Shown one piece after another: positions 51,128 to 59,175 of a DNA stretch of 64,000 bases. The translations under genes were made by a program, and so were the position numbers. Position 1 is the first letter of the stretch; each line of letters starts with the position of its first letter. Under the pieces are notes generated by a model that saw only the letters and a list, made by a program, of their open reading frames with translations, made no database searches and was not told the origin of the DNA. The stretch comes from Hydrogenophilales bacterium. Its GTDB lineage: Bacteria; Pseudomonadota; Gammaproteobacteria; Burkholderiales; Thiobacillaceae. The stretch spans positions 62,001-126,000 of the forward strand of contig JADJYY010000038.1 in NCBI GenBank assembly GCA_016719465.1, given 5' to 3'.

Positions 51128-52477
51128 TCAGCGCATCCCCGGCATCATGCCCTTCATGCCGCGCATCATCTTGGCCATGCCGCCCTTGCCCATGGACTTC
51201 ATCATCTTCTGGGCCTGCTCGAACTGGCTGAGCAGCCGGTTCACGTCCTGGACCTGAACGCCGGCGCCGGTGGCGATGCGGCGCTTGCGGCTGGCCTTGA
51301 GGATCTCGGGCTTGCGTCGCTCCTCCGGCGTCATGCTGTTGATGATGCCCTCGATGCGCGCCATTTGCTTCTCGCCCTGGGCCAGTTCCCCGGCGCCGAT
51401 CTTGCCCGCCCCAGGCAGCTTGTCCACCAGGGAGGACAGGCCGCCCAGCTTCTTCATCTGCTGCATCTGGGCCTTGAAGTCCTCCAGGTCGAAGCCCTTG
51501 CCGCTCTTGAGCTTCTGCACCGTCTTCATGGCCTCGGTGTGGTCCACCGAGCGCTGGGCTTCCTCGATCAGTGACAGCACGTCGCCCATGCCCAGCACCC
51601 GGCTGGCCATGCGCTCCGGGTGGAATACCTCGATGCCGGTGAGCTTCTCGCCTACGCCCACCAGCTTGATGGGCTTGCCGGTGATATGACGCACCGACAG
51701 GGCCGCGCCGCCGCGGGCGTCACCGTCCAGCTTGGTGAGGATCACGCCGGTCAGCGGCAGGGCGTCGTTGAAGGCCTTGGCGGTGTTGACCGCGTCCTGG
51801 CCCTGCATGGCGTCCACCACGAACAGGGTCTCGATGGGCTTCAACAGGGCATGCAGGTCCTTGATCTCGTCCATCATGGCCGTGTCCACGTGCAGGCGGC
51901 CGGCGGTGTCGACGATGAGTACCTCGAACAGGTGTTTCCTGGCGTAATCCAGGGCGGCGGCGGCGATATCCGCGGGCTTCTGGTCGCCGGAGGAGGGGAA
52001 GAACTCCACGCCGGCCTGGCCCGCCACGGTCCTCAACTGCTCGATGGCGGCGGGGCGGTAGACGTCGCAGCTCACCACCAGGATCTTCTTCTTGCCCATC
52101 TCCCGGATCACCCGGCACAGCTTGCCGGTGGAGGTGGTCTTGCCGGCGCCCTGCAAGCCGGCCATGAGGAACACGGCGGGGGGCTGGGTGGCGAAGGACA
52201 GGGGCGCGGCGTGCTCGCCCATCAGGTTGGTAAGCTCCCTGTGCACCACGCCGATGAGCTGCTGGCCGGGGGTGAGGCTGGCGAGCACCTCCTGGCCCAT
52301 GGCCTTTTCCTTCACCCTGGCGATGAAGTCGCGCACCACGGGCAGGGCCACGTCGGCCTCCAGCAGGGCCACGCGTACCTCGCGCAGGGCGTCCTGGACA
52401 TTGGCTTCGGTCAGGCGGCCCTGGCCGCGCAGATTCTTGACGACCTTGGATAGGCGACCGGTGAGATTGTCGAACAT
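51128..52477 (-). CDS. ffh: Signal recognition particle protein Ffh
   Basis: 449 residues, GTPase of the SRP that delivers nascent membrane proteins. N domain, G domain with LQGAGKTTSTGKL, DTAGRLHVD and LTKLDGDARGGAALS, and the methionine-rich M domain (MQQMKKLGG, MKSMGKGGMAKMMRGMKGMMPG). The start at 52477 (MFDNLTGRLSKVV) is the family start. Confidence 0.97.
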   Translation of the reverse strand: MFDNLTGRLSKVVKNLRGQGRLTEANVQDALREVRVALLEADVALPVVRDFIARVKEKAMGQEVLASLTPGQQLIGVVHRELTNLMGEHAAPLSFATQPPAVFLMAGLQGAGKTTSTGKLCRVIREMGKKKILVVSCDVYRPAAIEQLRTVAGQAGVEFFPSSGDQKPADIAAAALDYARKHLFEVLIVDTAGRLHVDTAMMDEIKDLHALLKPIETLFVVDAMQGQDAVNTAKAFNDALPLTGVILTKLDGDARGGAALSVRHITGKPIKLVGVGEKLTGIEVFHPERMASRVLGMGDVLSLIEEAQRSVDHTEAMKTVQKLKSGKGFDLEDFKAQMQQMKKLGGLSSLVDKLPGAGKIGAGELAQGEKQMARIEGIINSMTPEERRKPEILKASRKRRIATGAGVQVQDVNRLLSQFEQAQKMMKSMGKGGMAKMMRGMKGMMPGMR

Positions 52478-52559
52478 GATCAGAGCCGATTCGGGTAGGT
52501 AACTGGACGGTGGGATGGGATAGACTTGAGGACGAAGTCTATAACAGCCCTGACTCACG

Positions 52560-53363
52560 ATGCCGGAAACCCTGCTCTTCGCGCTCTGTTCCCTCGCCTA
52601 TCTGGCGCTGGCCACCTGGTATTGGCCGGGCCGCCCCGGCTGTTGCCGCACCGACTGGCTGCCGCGCGTGCTGCCGGTCATCCCCCTGGGCATGCATCTC
52701 TACTTGCTGAATGCCGGCATTTTTGGCGGCGGCGGCATCCATCTCGGCTTCTCCACGACCCTGTCGGCCGTGGCGGCGCTGACCGTGCTGACCTATGCCG
52801 TCGCCTCCTGGCGCTATCACCTGGGCGGGCTGCAGGGTTTCGTCATGATCTTCGCCGGCCTGGCCGTGGCGGTGGAGGCCGTGACCCCGGTTCCCCACGC
52901 CTCGGCCCACAGCGGCATGCCGGTGTTCAAACTGCACCTGGCCATGGCCTTCGCCGCCTACAGCCTGTTCACCATCGCCGCCCTGCACGCGGGGCTGATC
53001 GCGCTGGCCGAGAAACACCTGCACAAGGCCGTGCCGCCCACCATCGTCGCCGGCCTGCCGCCCCTGCTCACCCTGGAAAGACTGCTGTTCCGCATGATCG
53101 AGGCGGGCTTCCTGCTGCTTACCCTCACCCTGCTGACGGGCGTGCTGTTCGCCGAGGAAATCTTCGGCAAGGCGCTGCCGTTCAATCACAAGACCGTGTT
53201 CGGCCTGGCCTCCTGGCTGATTTTCGCCGCCCTGCTGCTGGGTCGGCGCGTCTATGGCTGGCGCGGACGCACCGCCATCTACTGGACCCTGTCCGGCTTC
53301 ATGAGCCTGTTGTTGGCCTACATCGGCGTGAAATTCGTGCTGGAAGTGCTGCTGGGCCGATAG
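52560..53363 (+). CDS. CcsA/HemX-like cytochrome c assembly membrane protein (YpjD type)
   Basis: 267 residues with about eight membrane helices. VAVEAVTPVPHASAHSGMP and KLHLAMAFAAYSLFTIAALHAGLIAL are typical of the CcsA/YpjD family, including His residues that may bind heme. Divergent from ffh, the same neighbourhood as ypjD in many proteobacteria. Function in YpjD proteins is not established. Confidence 0.85.
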   Translation: MPETLLFALCSLAYLALATWYWPGRPGCCRTDWLPRVLPVIPLGMHLYLLNAGIFGGGGIHLGFSTTLSAVAALTVLTYAVASWRYHLGGLQGFVMIFAGLAVAVEAVTPVPHASAHSGMPVFKLHLAMAFAAYSLFTIAALHAGLIALAEKHLHKAVPPTIVAGLPPLLTLERLLFRMIEAGFLLLTLTLLTGVLFAEEIFGKALPFNHKTVFGLASWLIFAALLLGRRVYGWRGRTAIYWTLSGFMSLLLAYIGVKFVLEVLLGR

Positions 53364-53372
53364 CCCGATCCC

Positions 53373-53555
53373 TCAGGACTCCCTTTCGTCCGGTTCCTTT
53401 CGCGGGGGATCCTCCCCCGGCGCTTTGTCGGTCTCTTTCAGCCGGTTTTTCCAGCGCTTGTCCGGTACCACCCGCTGCTTGAAGGCGGGCGTGCGCACCG
53501 CCTTGGCCACCGGGTTGCGGGGGCGCCGGGGCGGGCCTGAGGCACGCTTGTTCAT
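53373..53555 (-). CDS. Small basic ArfA-like protein
   Basis: 60 residues, start at 53555 overlapping the rfbD stop (ATGA). RNPVAKAVRTPAFKQRVVPDKRWKNRLK resembles the ArfA core (N...A...P-x-F-x-RV...K). ArfA rescues stalled ribosomes with RF2. A 7-bp stem (53403-53409 with 53413-53419) lies inside the 3' coding part, as in arfA of E. coli where RNase III cleavage yields a non-stop message. The KGKGSY motif is missing, so the call is tentative. Confidence 0.5.
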   Translation of the reverse strand: MNKRASGPPRRPRNPVAKAVRTPAFKQRVVPDKRWKNRLKETDKAPGEDPPRKEPDERES

Positions 53556-54436
53556 GGGGCCATGCAGAGTTCGAGCGCCTTCCGCCAATGCGGCAACCGG
53601 ATGCCGAACACCCGCTCCAGCTTGTCGTTGTTCAGCCGGGAGTTGAGGGGGCGCCGCGCCGGCGTCGGATAGTCGGCGCTGGGGATGGGCAGCAGCCGGG
53701 CCGGCTCATTGGCCAAACGGGCCGGCGCGTCGATATCCTGGATGGCCTCCGCGAATCCGTGCCAGGAGGTCTCGCCGCCGTTGGTCATGTGGTACACGCC
53801 CCAGGGTTCCGGCCTGTCGGCGCCCCGGGCGGGCGAGGCGACCTGGGCCAGCACCTGGGCGGTGGCTTCGGCCAGGCCGCGGCACCAGGTGGGCGCGCCG
53901 ATCTGGTCGGCGACGATCTTCAACTCCGGACGCTCCCCCATGAGGCGGCGCATGGTGAGCAGGAAATTGGCGCCGCGCGGGCCATAGACCCAGGAGGTGC
54001 GGAAGATCAGGTGGCGGCGGCATCTTTCCCGGATGGCGTTCTCGCCTTCCAGCTTGGTGGCGCCATAGACGTTGAGGGGACCGGTGACGTCGTCTTCCAG
54101 CCAGGGTGTCGCGCCGCCGCCGTCGAAAACATAGTCGGTGGAGTAATGCAGCAGCAGGGCGCCCAGCTTTTCCGCTTCCTCGGCCAGGATGCCGGGCGCG
54201 GTGGCGTTGACCGCCCGCGCCAGCTCCGGCTCACTTTCCGCCTTGTCCACGGCGGTATAGGCGGCGGGATTGACGACGACGCGGGGTTTGACCGCGGCCA
54301 TCACGCGGCGGATGGCCTCCGGGTCGGCCAGATTCATTTCCCGGGAATCCACGGCGACGATCTCGCCCAGGGTGGACAGGGTGCGGGCCAGTTCCCAGCC
54401 GACCTGGCCGCGACCGCCGGTGAGAAGGATTTTCAT
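53552..54436 (-). CDS. rfbD: dTDP-4-dehydrorhamnose reductase
   Basis: 294 residues, last step of dTDP-L-rhamnose synthesis. N-terminal Rossmann motif (KILLTGGRGQVGWEL), AAYTAVDKAE, the STDYVFDG strand, YGATKLEGE (YxxxK) and RTSWVYGPRGANF. ATGA overlaps join it to rfbC upstream and the ArfA-like gene downstream. Confidence 0.96.
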   Translation of the reverse strand: MKILLTGGRGQVGWELARTLSTLGEIVAVDSREMNLADPEAIRRVMAAVKPRVVVNPAAYTAVDKAESEPELARAVNATAPGILAEEAEKLGALLLHYSTDYVFDGGGATPWLEDDVTGPLNVYGATKLEGENAIRERCRRHLIFRTSWVYGPRGANFLLTMRRLMGERPELKIVADQIGAPTWCRGLAEATAQVLAQVASPARGADRPEPWGVYHMTNGGETSWHGFAEAIQDIDAPARLANEPARLLPIPSADYPTPARRPLNSRLNNDKLERVFGIRLPHWRKALELCMAP

Positions 54437-54975
54437 GGATAGACTTCCGCATCCTTCAGCAAGGGCGCGACCTGATCTTTCGCGGAGAGTTGGGGGTCCG
54501 CCGCCAGGGGCCAGGCAATTCCGATATCCGGATCGTTCCAGCGTACCCCCCGGTCCCACTGGGGTGCGTAATAGGCCGTGGTCTTGTAGAGGAAGTCGGC
54601 GGATTCGCTCAACACCAGGAAGCCGTGGCCGAAGCCGGGGGGCACCCACATCATGCGTTTGTTTTCGGCCGAGAGTTCGTGGCCTACCCACTTGCCGAAG
54701 TGGGGCGAGGATTTGCGCAGGTCCACCGCCACGTCGAACACGGCGCCGTTCACCACCCGAACCAGTTTCCCCTGGGGCTGATGGATCTGGTAGTGGATGC
54801 CGCGCAGCACGCCCTTGGCCGAGCGGGAATGGTTGTCCTGCACGAAGTCCGAATCGAGACCGAGATTGGCGAAGGACTCCCGGTTCCAGCTTTCCAGGAA
54901 GAAGCCGCGAGCATCGCCGAACACCTTGGGTTCGATGAGCAGGACTCCGGGCAGGGCGGTTTCGATGATGTTCAT
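54433..54975 (-). CDS. rfbC: dTDP-4-dehydrorhamnose 3,5-epimerase
   Basis: 180 residues, cupin epimerase. FFLESWNRESF, the catalytic His in RGIHYQIHQPQGKLVRV and the acid/base Tyr region FLYKTTAYYAPQWD plus WNDPDIGIAWPL are diagnostic. A TGATG junction links it to rfbA. Confidence 0.97.
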   Translation of the reverse strand: MNIIETALPGVLLIEPKVFGDARGFFLESWNRESFANLGLDSDFVQDNHSRSAKGVLRGIHYQIHQPQGKLVRVVNGAVFDVAVDLRKSSPHFGKWVGHELSAENKRMMWVPPGFGHGFLVLSESADFLYKTTAYYAPQWDRGVRWNDPDIGIAWPLAADPQLSAKDQVAPLLKDAEVYP

Positions 54976-55856
54976 CAGAACACCCGTTCGTTCAGCATGG
55001 CCAGCAGATACCGGCCATAGGCGTTCTTCTTCAGCGGTTCGGCCAGTCGGGCCACCTGCTCCGCGTCGATGTACCCCTGGCGGTAGGCGATCTCTTCCGG
55101 GCAGGCGATCTTGAGGCCCTGGCGTTTCTCGATGGTCTCGATGAACAGGCCGGCTTCCAGCAGGGATTCGTGGGTGCCGGTGTCGAGCCAGGCATGGCCC
55201 CGGCCCATGATGGAGACATCAAGTTCTTTCCAGTCCAGGTACTGCCGGTTGACATCGGTGATTTCCAGTTCGCCCCGGGGGGAGGGCTTCAGGTTGCGGG
55301 CCACGTCCACCACCCGGTTGTCGTAGAAATACAGGCCGGTGACGGCGTAGTTGGACTTGGGTTGCTTGGGCTTCTCTTCCAGGCTGATAGCATGGCCTTC
55401 CTGGTCGAATTCGACCACGCCGTAGCGTTCCGGGTCATGGACCCGGTAGGCGAACACGGTGGCGCCAGCCTCCCGGGCGCTGGCGGCGCGCAGGTCCTGG
55501 GCCATCTCGTGGCCGTAGAAGATGTTGTCGCCCAGCACCAGGGCGGAGGGCGCATCGCCGATGAAATCGGCGCCGATGACGAAGGCCTGGGCCAGGCCGT
55601 CCGGGCTGGGCTGCACGGCGTAGCCCAGGTTCAAGCCCCATTGCCCACCGTCGCCGAGCAGTTGCTCGAAGCGGGGCGTGTCCTGGGGCGTTGAGATGAT
55701 CAGGATGTCCCGGATGCCCGCCAGCATGAGGGTTGTCAGCGGGTGATAGATCATGGGCTTGTCGTAGATGGGCAGCAGTTGCTTGGACACCGCCAGGGTG
55801 GCGGGGTACAGGCGGGTGCCACTGCCGCCCGCCAATATGATCCCCTTGCGTTGCAT
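54975..55856 (-). CDS. rfbA: Glucose-1-phosphate thymidylyltransferase
   Basis: 293 residues. The nucleotidyltransferase signature GIILAGGSGTRLYPATLAVSKQ, the metal-binding VLGDNIFYG and the GRGHAWLDTGTHESLLEA loop identify RmlA/RfbA. Makes dTDP-glucose for rhamnose in LPS O-antigen or exopolysaccharide. Confidence 0.97.
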   Translation of the reverse strand: MQRKGIILAGGSGTRLYPATLAVSKQLLPIYDKPMIYHPLTTLMLAGIRDILIISTPQDTPRFEQLLGDGGQWGLNLGYAVQPSPDGLAQAFVIGADFIGDAPSALVLGDNIFYGHEMAQDLRAASAREAGATVFAYRVHDPERYGVVEFDQEGHAISLEEKPKQPKSNYAVTGLYFYDNRVVDVARNLKPSPRGELEITDVNRQYLDWKELDVSIMGRGHAWLDTGTHESLLEAGLFIETIEKRQGLKIACPEEIAYRQGYIDAEQVARLAEPLKKNAYGRYLLAMLNERVF

Positions 55857-55858
55857 GA

Positions 55859-56935
55859 TCAGGTCCTCCCCGCGTAGTTGGTGTCGAGCCACTTGCGGTA
55901 CTCGCCGCTCGCCACGTTCTCCACCCAGTCCATGTGCTCCAGATACCAGGCCACTGTCTTGCGGATGCCGGTCTCGAAGGTCTCGGCGGGTTTCCAGCCG
56001 AGTTCCCGGTGGATCTTGCCGGCGTCGATGGCGTAGCGGCGGTCGTGGCCGGGGCGGTCCTTGACGTAGGTCAGCAGCGAGGCGTGAGGCATGATGGGTG
56101 AGGAGGGGATCATCTCGTCCAGCAGGCCGCACACGGTCTTCACGATTTCGATGTTGGGCATCTCGTTCCAGCCGCCCACGTTGTAGGTCTCGCCCAGGCG
56201 TCCTTGCTCCAGCACGGCGCGGATGGCGGAACAGTGGTCGGTCACGTACAGCCAGTCGCGCACGTTCATGCCGTCGCCGTAGATGGGCAGGGGCTTGCCC
56301 CGGGTGGCGTTGAGGATCATCAGGGGGATCAGCTTCTCCGGGAACTGGTAGGGGCCGTAGTTGTTGGAGCAGTTGGTGGTCAGCGTGGGCAGGCCGTAGG
56401 TGTGGTGGTAGGCCCGCACCAGGTGGTCGGAACTGGCCTTGCTGGCGGAATAGGGGCTGTTGGGGGCGAACGGCGTTTCCTCGGTGAAGGGGGCGTCTTC
56501 CGGGCCCAGGGAGCCGTAGACCTCGTCGGTGGAGACGTGCAGGAAGCGGAAGGCGGCCTTGTCGGCCTCGCCCAGGTTCATCCAGTAGCCGCGCGTTTCC
56601 TCCAGCAGGTGGAAGGTGCCGACGATGTTGGTCTGGATGAAGTCTTCCGGGCCGTGGATGGAGCGGTCCACGTGGCTTTCGGCGGCGAAGTTGACGATGG
56701 CCCGGGGGCGGTGTTCCGCCAGCAGCCTGGCCACCAATGCGCGGTCGCCGATGTCGCCCTGGACGAAGAGGTGCCGGCCGCCGTTGCCACTCTCGCCCCG
56801 GAGGCTGGCCAGGTTTTCCGGGTTGCCCGCGTAGGTGAGCTTGTCCAGGTTGAGGACCGGCTCGTGATGCCGCTTGAGCCAGTCCAGGACGAAGTTGGCG
56901 CCGATGAAGCCGGCGCCGCCGGTGACCAGGATCAT
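55859..56935 (-). CDS. rfbB: dTDP-glucose 4,6-dehydratase
   Basis: 358 residues. TGGAGFIGANFV nucleotide motif, HVSTDEVYGSLG (Thr-Asp-Glu catalytic set), YSASKASSDHLVRAY (YxxxK) and SNNYGPYQFPEKLIPL are typical RmlB. The start at 56935 overlaps the galE stop by ATGA. Confidence 0.97.
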   Translation of the reverse strand: MILVTGGAGFIGANFVLDWLKRHHEPVLNLDKLTYAGNPENLASLRGESGNGGRHLFVQGDIGDRALVARLLAEHRPRAIVNFAAESHVDRSIHGPEDFIQTNIVGTFHLLEETRGYWMNLGEADKAAFRFLHVSTDEVYGSLGPEDAPFTEETPFAPNSPYSASKASSDHLVRAYHHTYGLPTLTTNCSNNYGPYQFPEKLIPLMILNATRGKPLPIYGDGMNVRDWLYVTDHCSAIRAVLEQGRLGETYNVGGWNEMPNIEIVKTVCGLLDEMIPSSPIMPHASLLTYVKDRPGHDRRYAIDAGKIHRELGWKPAETFETGIRKTVAWYLEHMDWVENVASGEYRKWLDTNYAGRT

Positions 56936-57960
56936 TTGTTGCTCCCTTCGAAACCGTTCGGGTTCATGGACTGCCAGCGCCAGGTGTCTTCGCACATCTC
57001 CGCCAGGCCGTGGCGGGCTTTCCAGCCCAGTTCCCGTTCCGCCCTGGCCGGGTCGGCATAGCACTGGGCGATGTCGCCGGCCCGGCGCGGCGCGAACTGG
57101 TAGGGCACCGGCCGGCCGCTGGCCTTCTCGAAGGCCCTGGCCATTTCCACCACGCTGTAGCCGTGGCCCGTGCCCAGGTTCCAGATGCGCACGCCGGGGC
57201 CTTCGTCCAGTTTCTCCACCGCCTTGACATGGCCCTGGGCCAGGTCCACCACGTGGATGTAATCGCGCACGCCGGTGCCGTCCGGGGTGGGATAGTCGTT
57301 GCCGAACACGTTGAGGTGCTCGCGCCGGCCCACCGCCACCTGGGAGATGTAGGGCATCAGGTTGTTGGGGATGCCGCGCGGATCCTCGCCGATGCGGCCG
57401 CTCTTGTGGGCGCCCACCGGGTTGAAATAGCGCAGCAGGGCGATATGCCAACCCGGGTCGGCGACGGCCACGTCACCCAGGATCTGCTCGATGATGAGCT
57501 TGCTACGACCATAGGGGTTGGTGGTGGCGCCCACCGGGAAATCCTCGCGGATGGGCACCGTGGCCGGGTCGCCGTAGACCGTGGCCGAGGAGCTGAACAC
57601 CACCGTCTTTACCCCCGCCGCCTGCATGGCCTCGAACAGGGTGACGCTGCCGCCGATGTTGTTGTCGTAATAGAGCAGGGGCTTGCCCACCGACTCGCCC
57701 ACCGCTTTCAGCCCGGCGAAGTGGATCACGGCGTCGATGTCGTGGTCCCGGAACACGGCATCCAGTGCTTCCCGGTCGCGGATGTCGGCCTGGACGAAGG
57801 GGAAATCCATGCCCGTCAGTTCGCGCACCCGGACGAGGGATTCGGCGCTGCTGTTGCACAGGTTGTCCAGCACGACGATGTCATAGCCGGCGTCGAGGAA
57901 TTCCACGCAGGCGTGGGAGCCGATGTAGCCGGCGCCGCCGGTGATGAGGATGGTTTTCAT
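56932..57960 (-). CDS. galE: UDP-glucose 4-epimerase
   Basis: 342 residues. TGGAGYIGSHACVEFLDAGY, VFSSSATVYG, YGRSKLIIE (YxxxK), LRYFNPVGAH and GTGVRDYIHVVDLAQGH are diagnostic for GalE. First gene of galE-rfbB-rfbA-rfbC-rfbD, supplying galactose and rhamnose donors for surface polysaccharide. Confidence 0.95.
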   Translation of the reverse strand: MKTILITGGAGYIGSHACVEFLDAGYDIVVLDNLCNSSAESLVRVRELTGMDFPFVQADIRDREALDAVFRDHDIDAVIHFAGLKAVGESVGKPLLYYDNNIGGSVTLFEAMQAAGVKTVVFSSSATVYGDPATVPIREDFPVGATTNPYGRSKLIIEQILGDVAVADPGWHIALLRYFNPVGAHKSGRIGEDPRGIPNNLMPYISQVAVGRREHLNVFGNDYPTPDGTGVRDYIHVVDLAQGHVKAVEKLDEGPGVRIWNLGTGHGYSVVEMARAFEKASGRPVPYQFAPRRAGDIAQCYADPARAERELGWKARHGLAEMCEDTWRWQSMNPNGFEGSNK

Positions 57961-58023
57961 GGAATCTCCGGGGTTTTTGTGGCTATCGGATTATTCGCGC
58001 CGCGCTTGAATCGCGTATGACGG

Positions 58024-58878
58024 TCAGTCGAACACCACCGTCTTGTTGCCGTAGACCAGGATGCGGTTGTCGATGTGCCAGCGCACCGCCCGGGACAGCA
58101 CCACCTTTTCCAGGTCCGCGCCCTTGCGCACCAGGTCGTCCAGGTCATCCCGGTGGCTGATGCGGGTCACGTCCTGCTCGATGATGGGGCCGTCGTCCAG
58201 CACTTCGGTGACGTAGTGGGAGGTGGCGCCGATCAGCTTCACGCCGCGCTCGAAGGCGCGCTGGTAGGGCTTGGCGCCGTGGAAGGCGGGCAGGAAGGAG
58301 TGGTGGATGTTGATGATGCGGTTGGGGTAGTGGGTGATGAACTCCCGGGACAGCACCTGCATGTAGCGGGCCAGGACGATGAAGTCCACGTGGTGGGCCG
58401 CCAGGATGGCGCGCTGCTGGGCCTCCGCCTCGGCCTTGTTGTCCTTGGTCACGTGGATGTGCTGGAACGGGATCTTGTAGGCCTCCGCCAGCCAGTGGGT
58501 GTCCGGGTGGTTGCTGACGATGAGGGGGATGTCGCAATACAGCTCGCCGGCATGGTGGCGGTAGAGCAGGTCGGCCAGGCAGTGGTCGAACTTGGACACG
58601 AAGATGGCCAGGCGCGGCTTGACGCTGGACAGGGACAGGGTCCAGGCCATGTGGTGCTCCGCCGCGATGGGGCCGAAGGCCTCGTCGAACTTGTGCAGGC
58701 CCAGCTCGAAGCCTTCCAGGGACCATTCCACCCGCATCAGGAACAAACCGGCGGCGCCGTCCTGGTGCTGGTCGGCGTGCAGGATGTTGGCGTTGTGCCG
58801 GAGCAGGAAGTTGGCGATGGCGGCCACCAGGCCTTTTTTGTCCGGGCAGGCGATCAGGAGAACGGCGGAGTTGCGCAT
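58024..58878 (-). CDS. purU: Formyltetrahydrofolate deformylase
   Basis: 284 residues, ACT domain first (AVLLIACPDKKGLVAAIANFL) then a formyltransferase-like domain with VLARYMQVLS, INIHHSFLPAFHGAKPY (catalytic Asn-His-Asp region) and GATSHYVTEVLDDGPIIEQ. Releases formate from 10-formyl-THF. The start at 58878 is the family start. Confidence 0.95.
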   Translation of the reverse strand: MRNSAVLLIACPDKKGLVAAIANFLLRHNANILHADQHQDGAAGLFLMRVEWSLEGFELGLHKFDEAFGPIAAEHHMAWTLSLSSVKPRLAIFVSKFDHCLADLLYRHHAGELYCDIPLIVSNHPDTHWLAEAYKIPFQHIHVTKDNKAEAEAQQRAILAAHHVDFIVLARYMQVLSREFITHYPNRIINIHHSFLPAFHGAKPYQRAFERGVKLIGATSHYVTEVLDDGPIIEQDVTRISHRDDLDDLVRKGADLEKVVLSRAVRWHIDNRILVYGNKTVVFD

Positions 58879-58944
58879 GGTTTTCGGGCTTCTGTGCGAT
58901 GCAAAAAATGGTCGCCATGATACCGCGAGCCGGCCTGTGCACCG

Positions 58945-59040
58945 TGTGGATAAGTCCGGAAATGGCCGGCCAGGCCCGGTGGAATCCAGGCCCGTGTTCC
59001 CACCTCCCTGTAGATAACCCGGTGGATAAGCTGTGCATAA
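58945..59040. promoter_or_regulatory. Cluster of DnaA-box-like sites upstream of nrdA
   Basis: TGTGGATAA (58945-58953) is a perfect DnaA box in reverse orientation. TGTAGATAA (59010-59018), GGTGGATAA (59021-59029) and TGTGCATAA (59032-59040) each differ by one base. They lie upstream of a promoter for ribonucleotide reductase, where DnaA control is known in E. coli. Confidence 0.55.
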
Positions 59041-59048
59041 AAAAACGA

Positions 59049-59076
59049 TTGACGCGATCTGGGTGGACACTAGAAT
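59049..59076 (+). promoter_or_regulatory. Sigma-70-type promoter of nrdA
   Basis: TTGACG (59049-59054) and TAGAAT (59071-59076) are separated by 16 nt. The -10 lies inside the first NrdR box. Confidence 0.6.
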
Positions 59077-59113
59077 TAGTTTAAATACGGACGTAGAACA
59101 CTATATTTAGTGT
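59067..59113 (+). promoter_or_regulatory. Pair of NrdR boxes
   Basis: ACACTAGAATTAGTTT (59067-59082) and ACACTATATTTAGTGT (59098-59113) match the NrdR consensus ACACTATATATAGTGT; the second nearly perfectly. Their 31-bp start-to-start distance is about three helical turns, the usual tandem arrangement. They overlap and follow the nrdA promoter, consistent with repression when dATP/ATP-bound NrdR is present. Confidence 0.88.
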
Positions 59114-59175
59114 TTTCTAATAAACAACCGGCTGCCCGGGGCGAATCGGGCAGCCATCCCAAAGGAGACGCACCG

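Noticed and set aside
58945..59040. DnaA boxes as a replication origin
   Set aside because: No AT-rich unwinding region or dnaA/dnaN nearby; the sites sit in the nrdA promoter region, where DnaA regulation is a simpler explanation.
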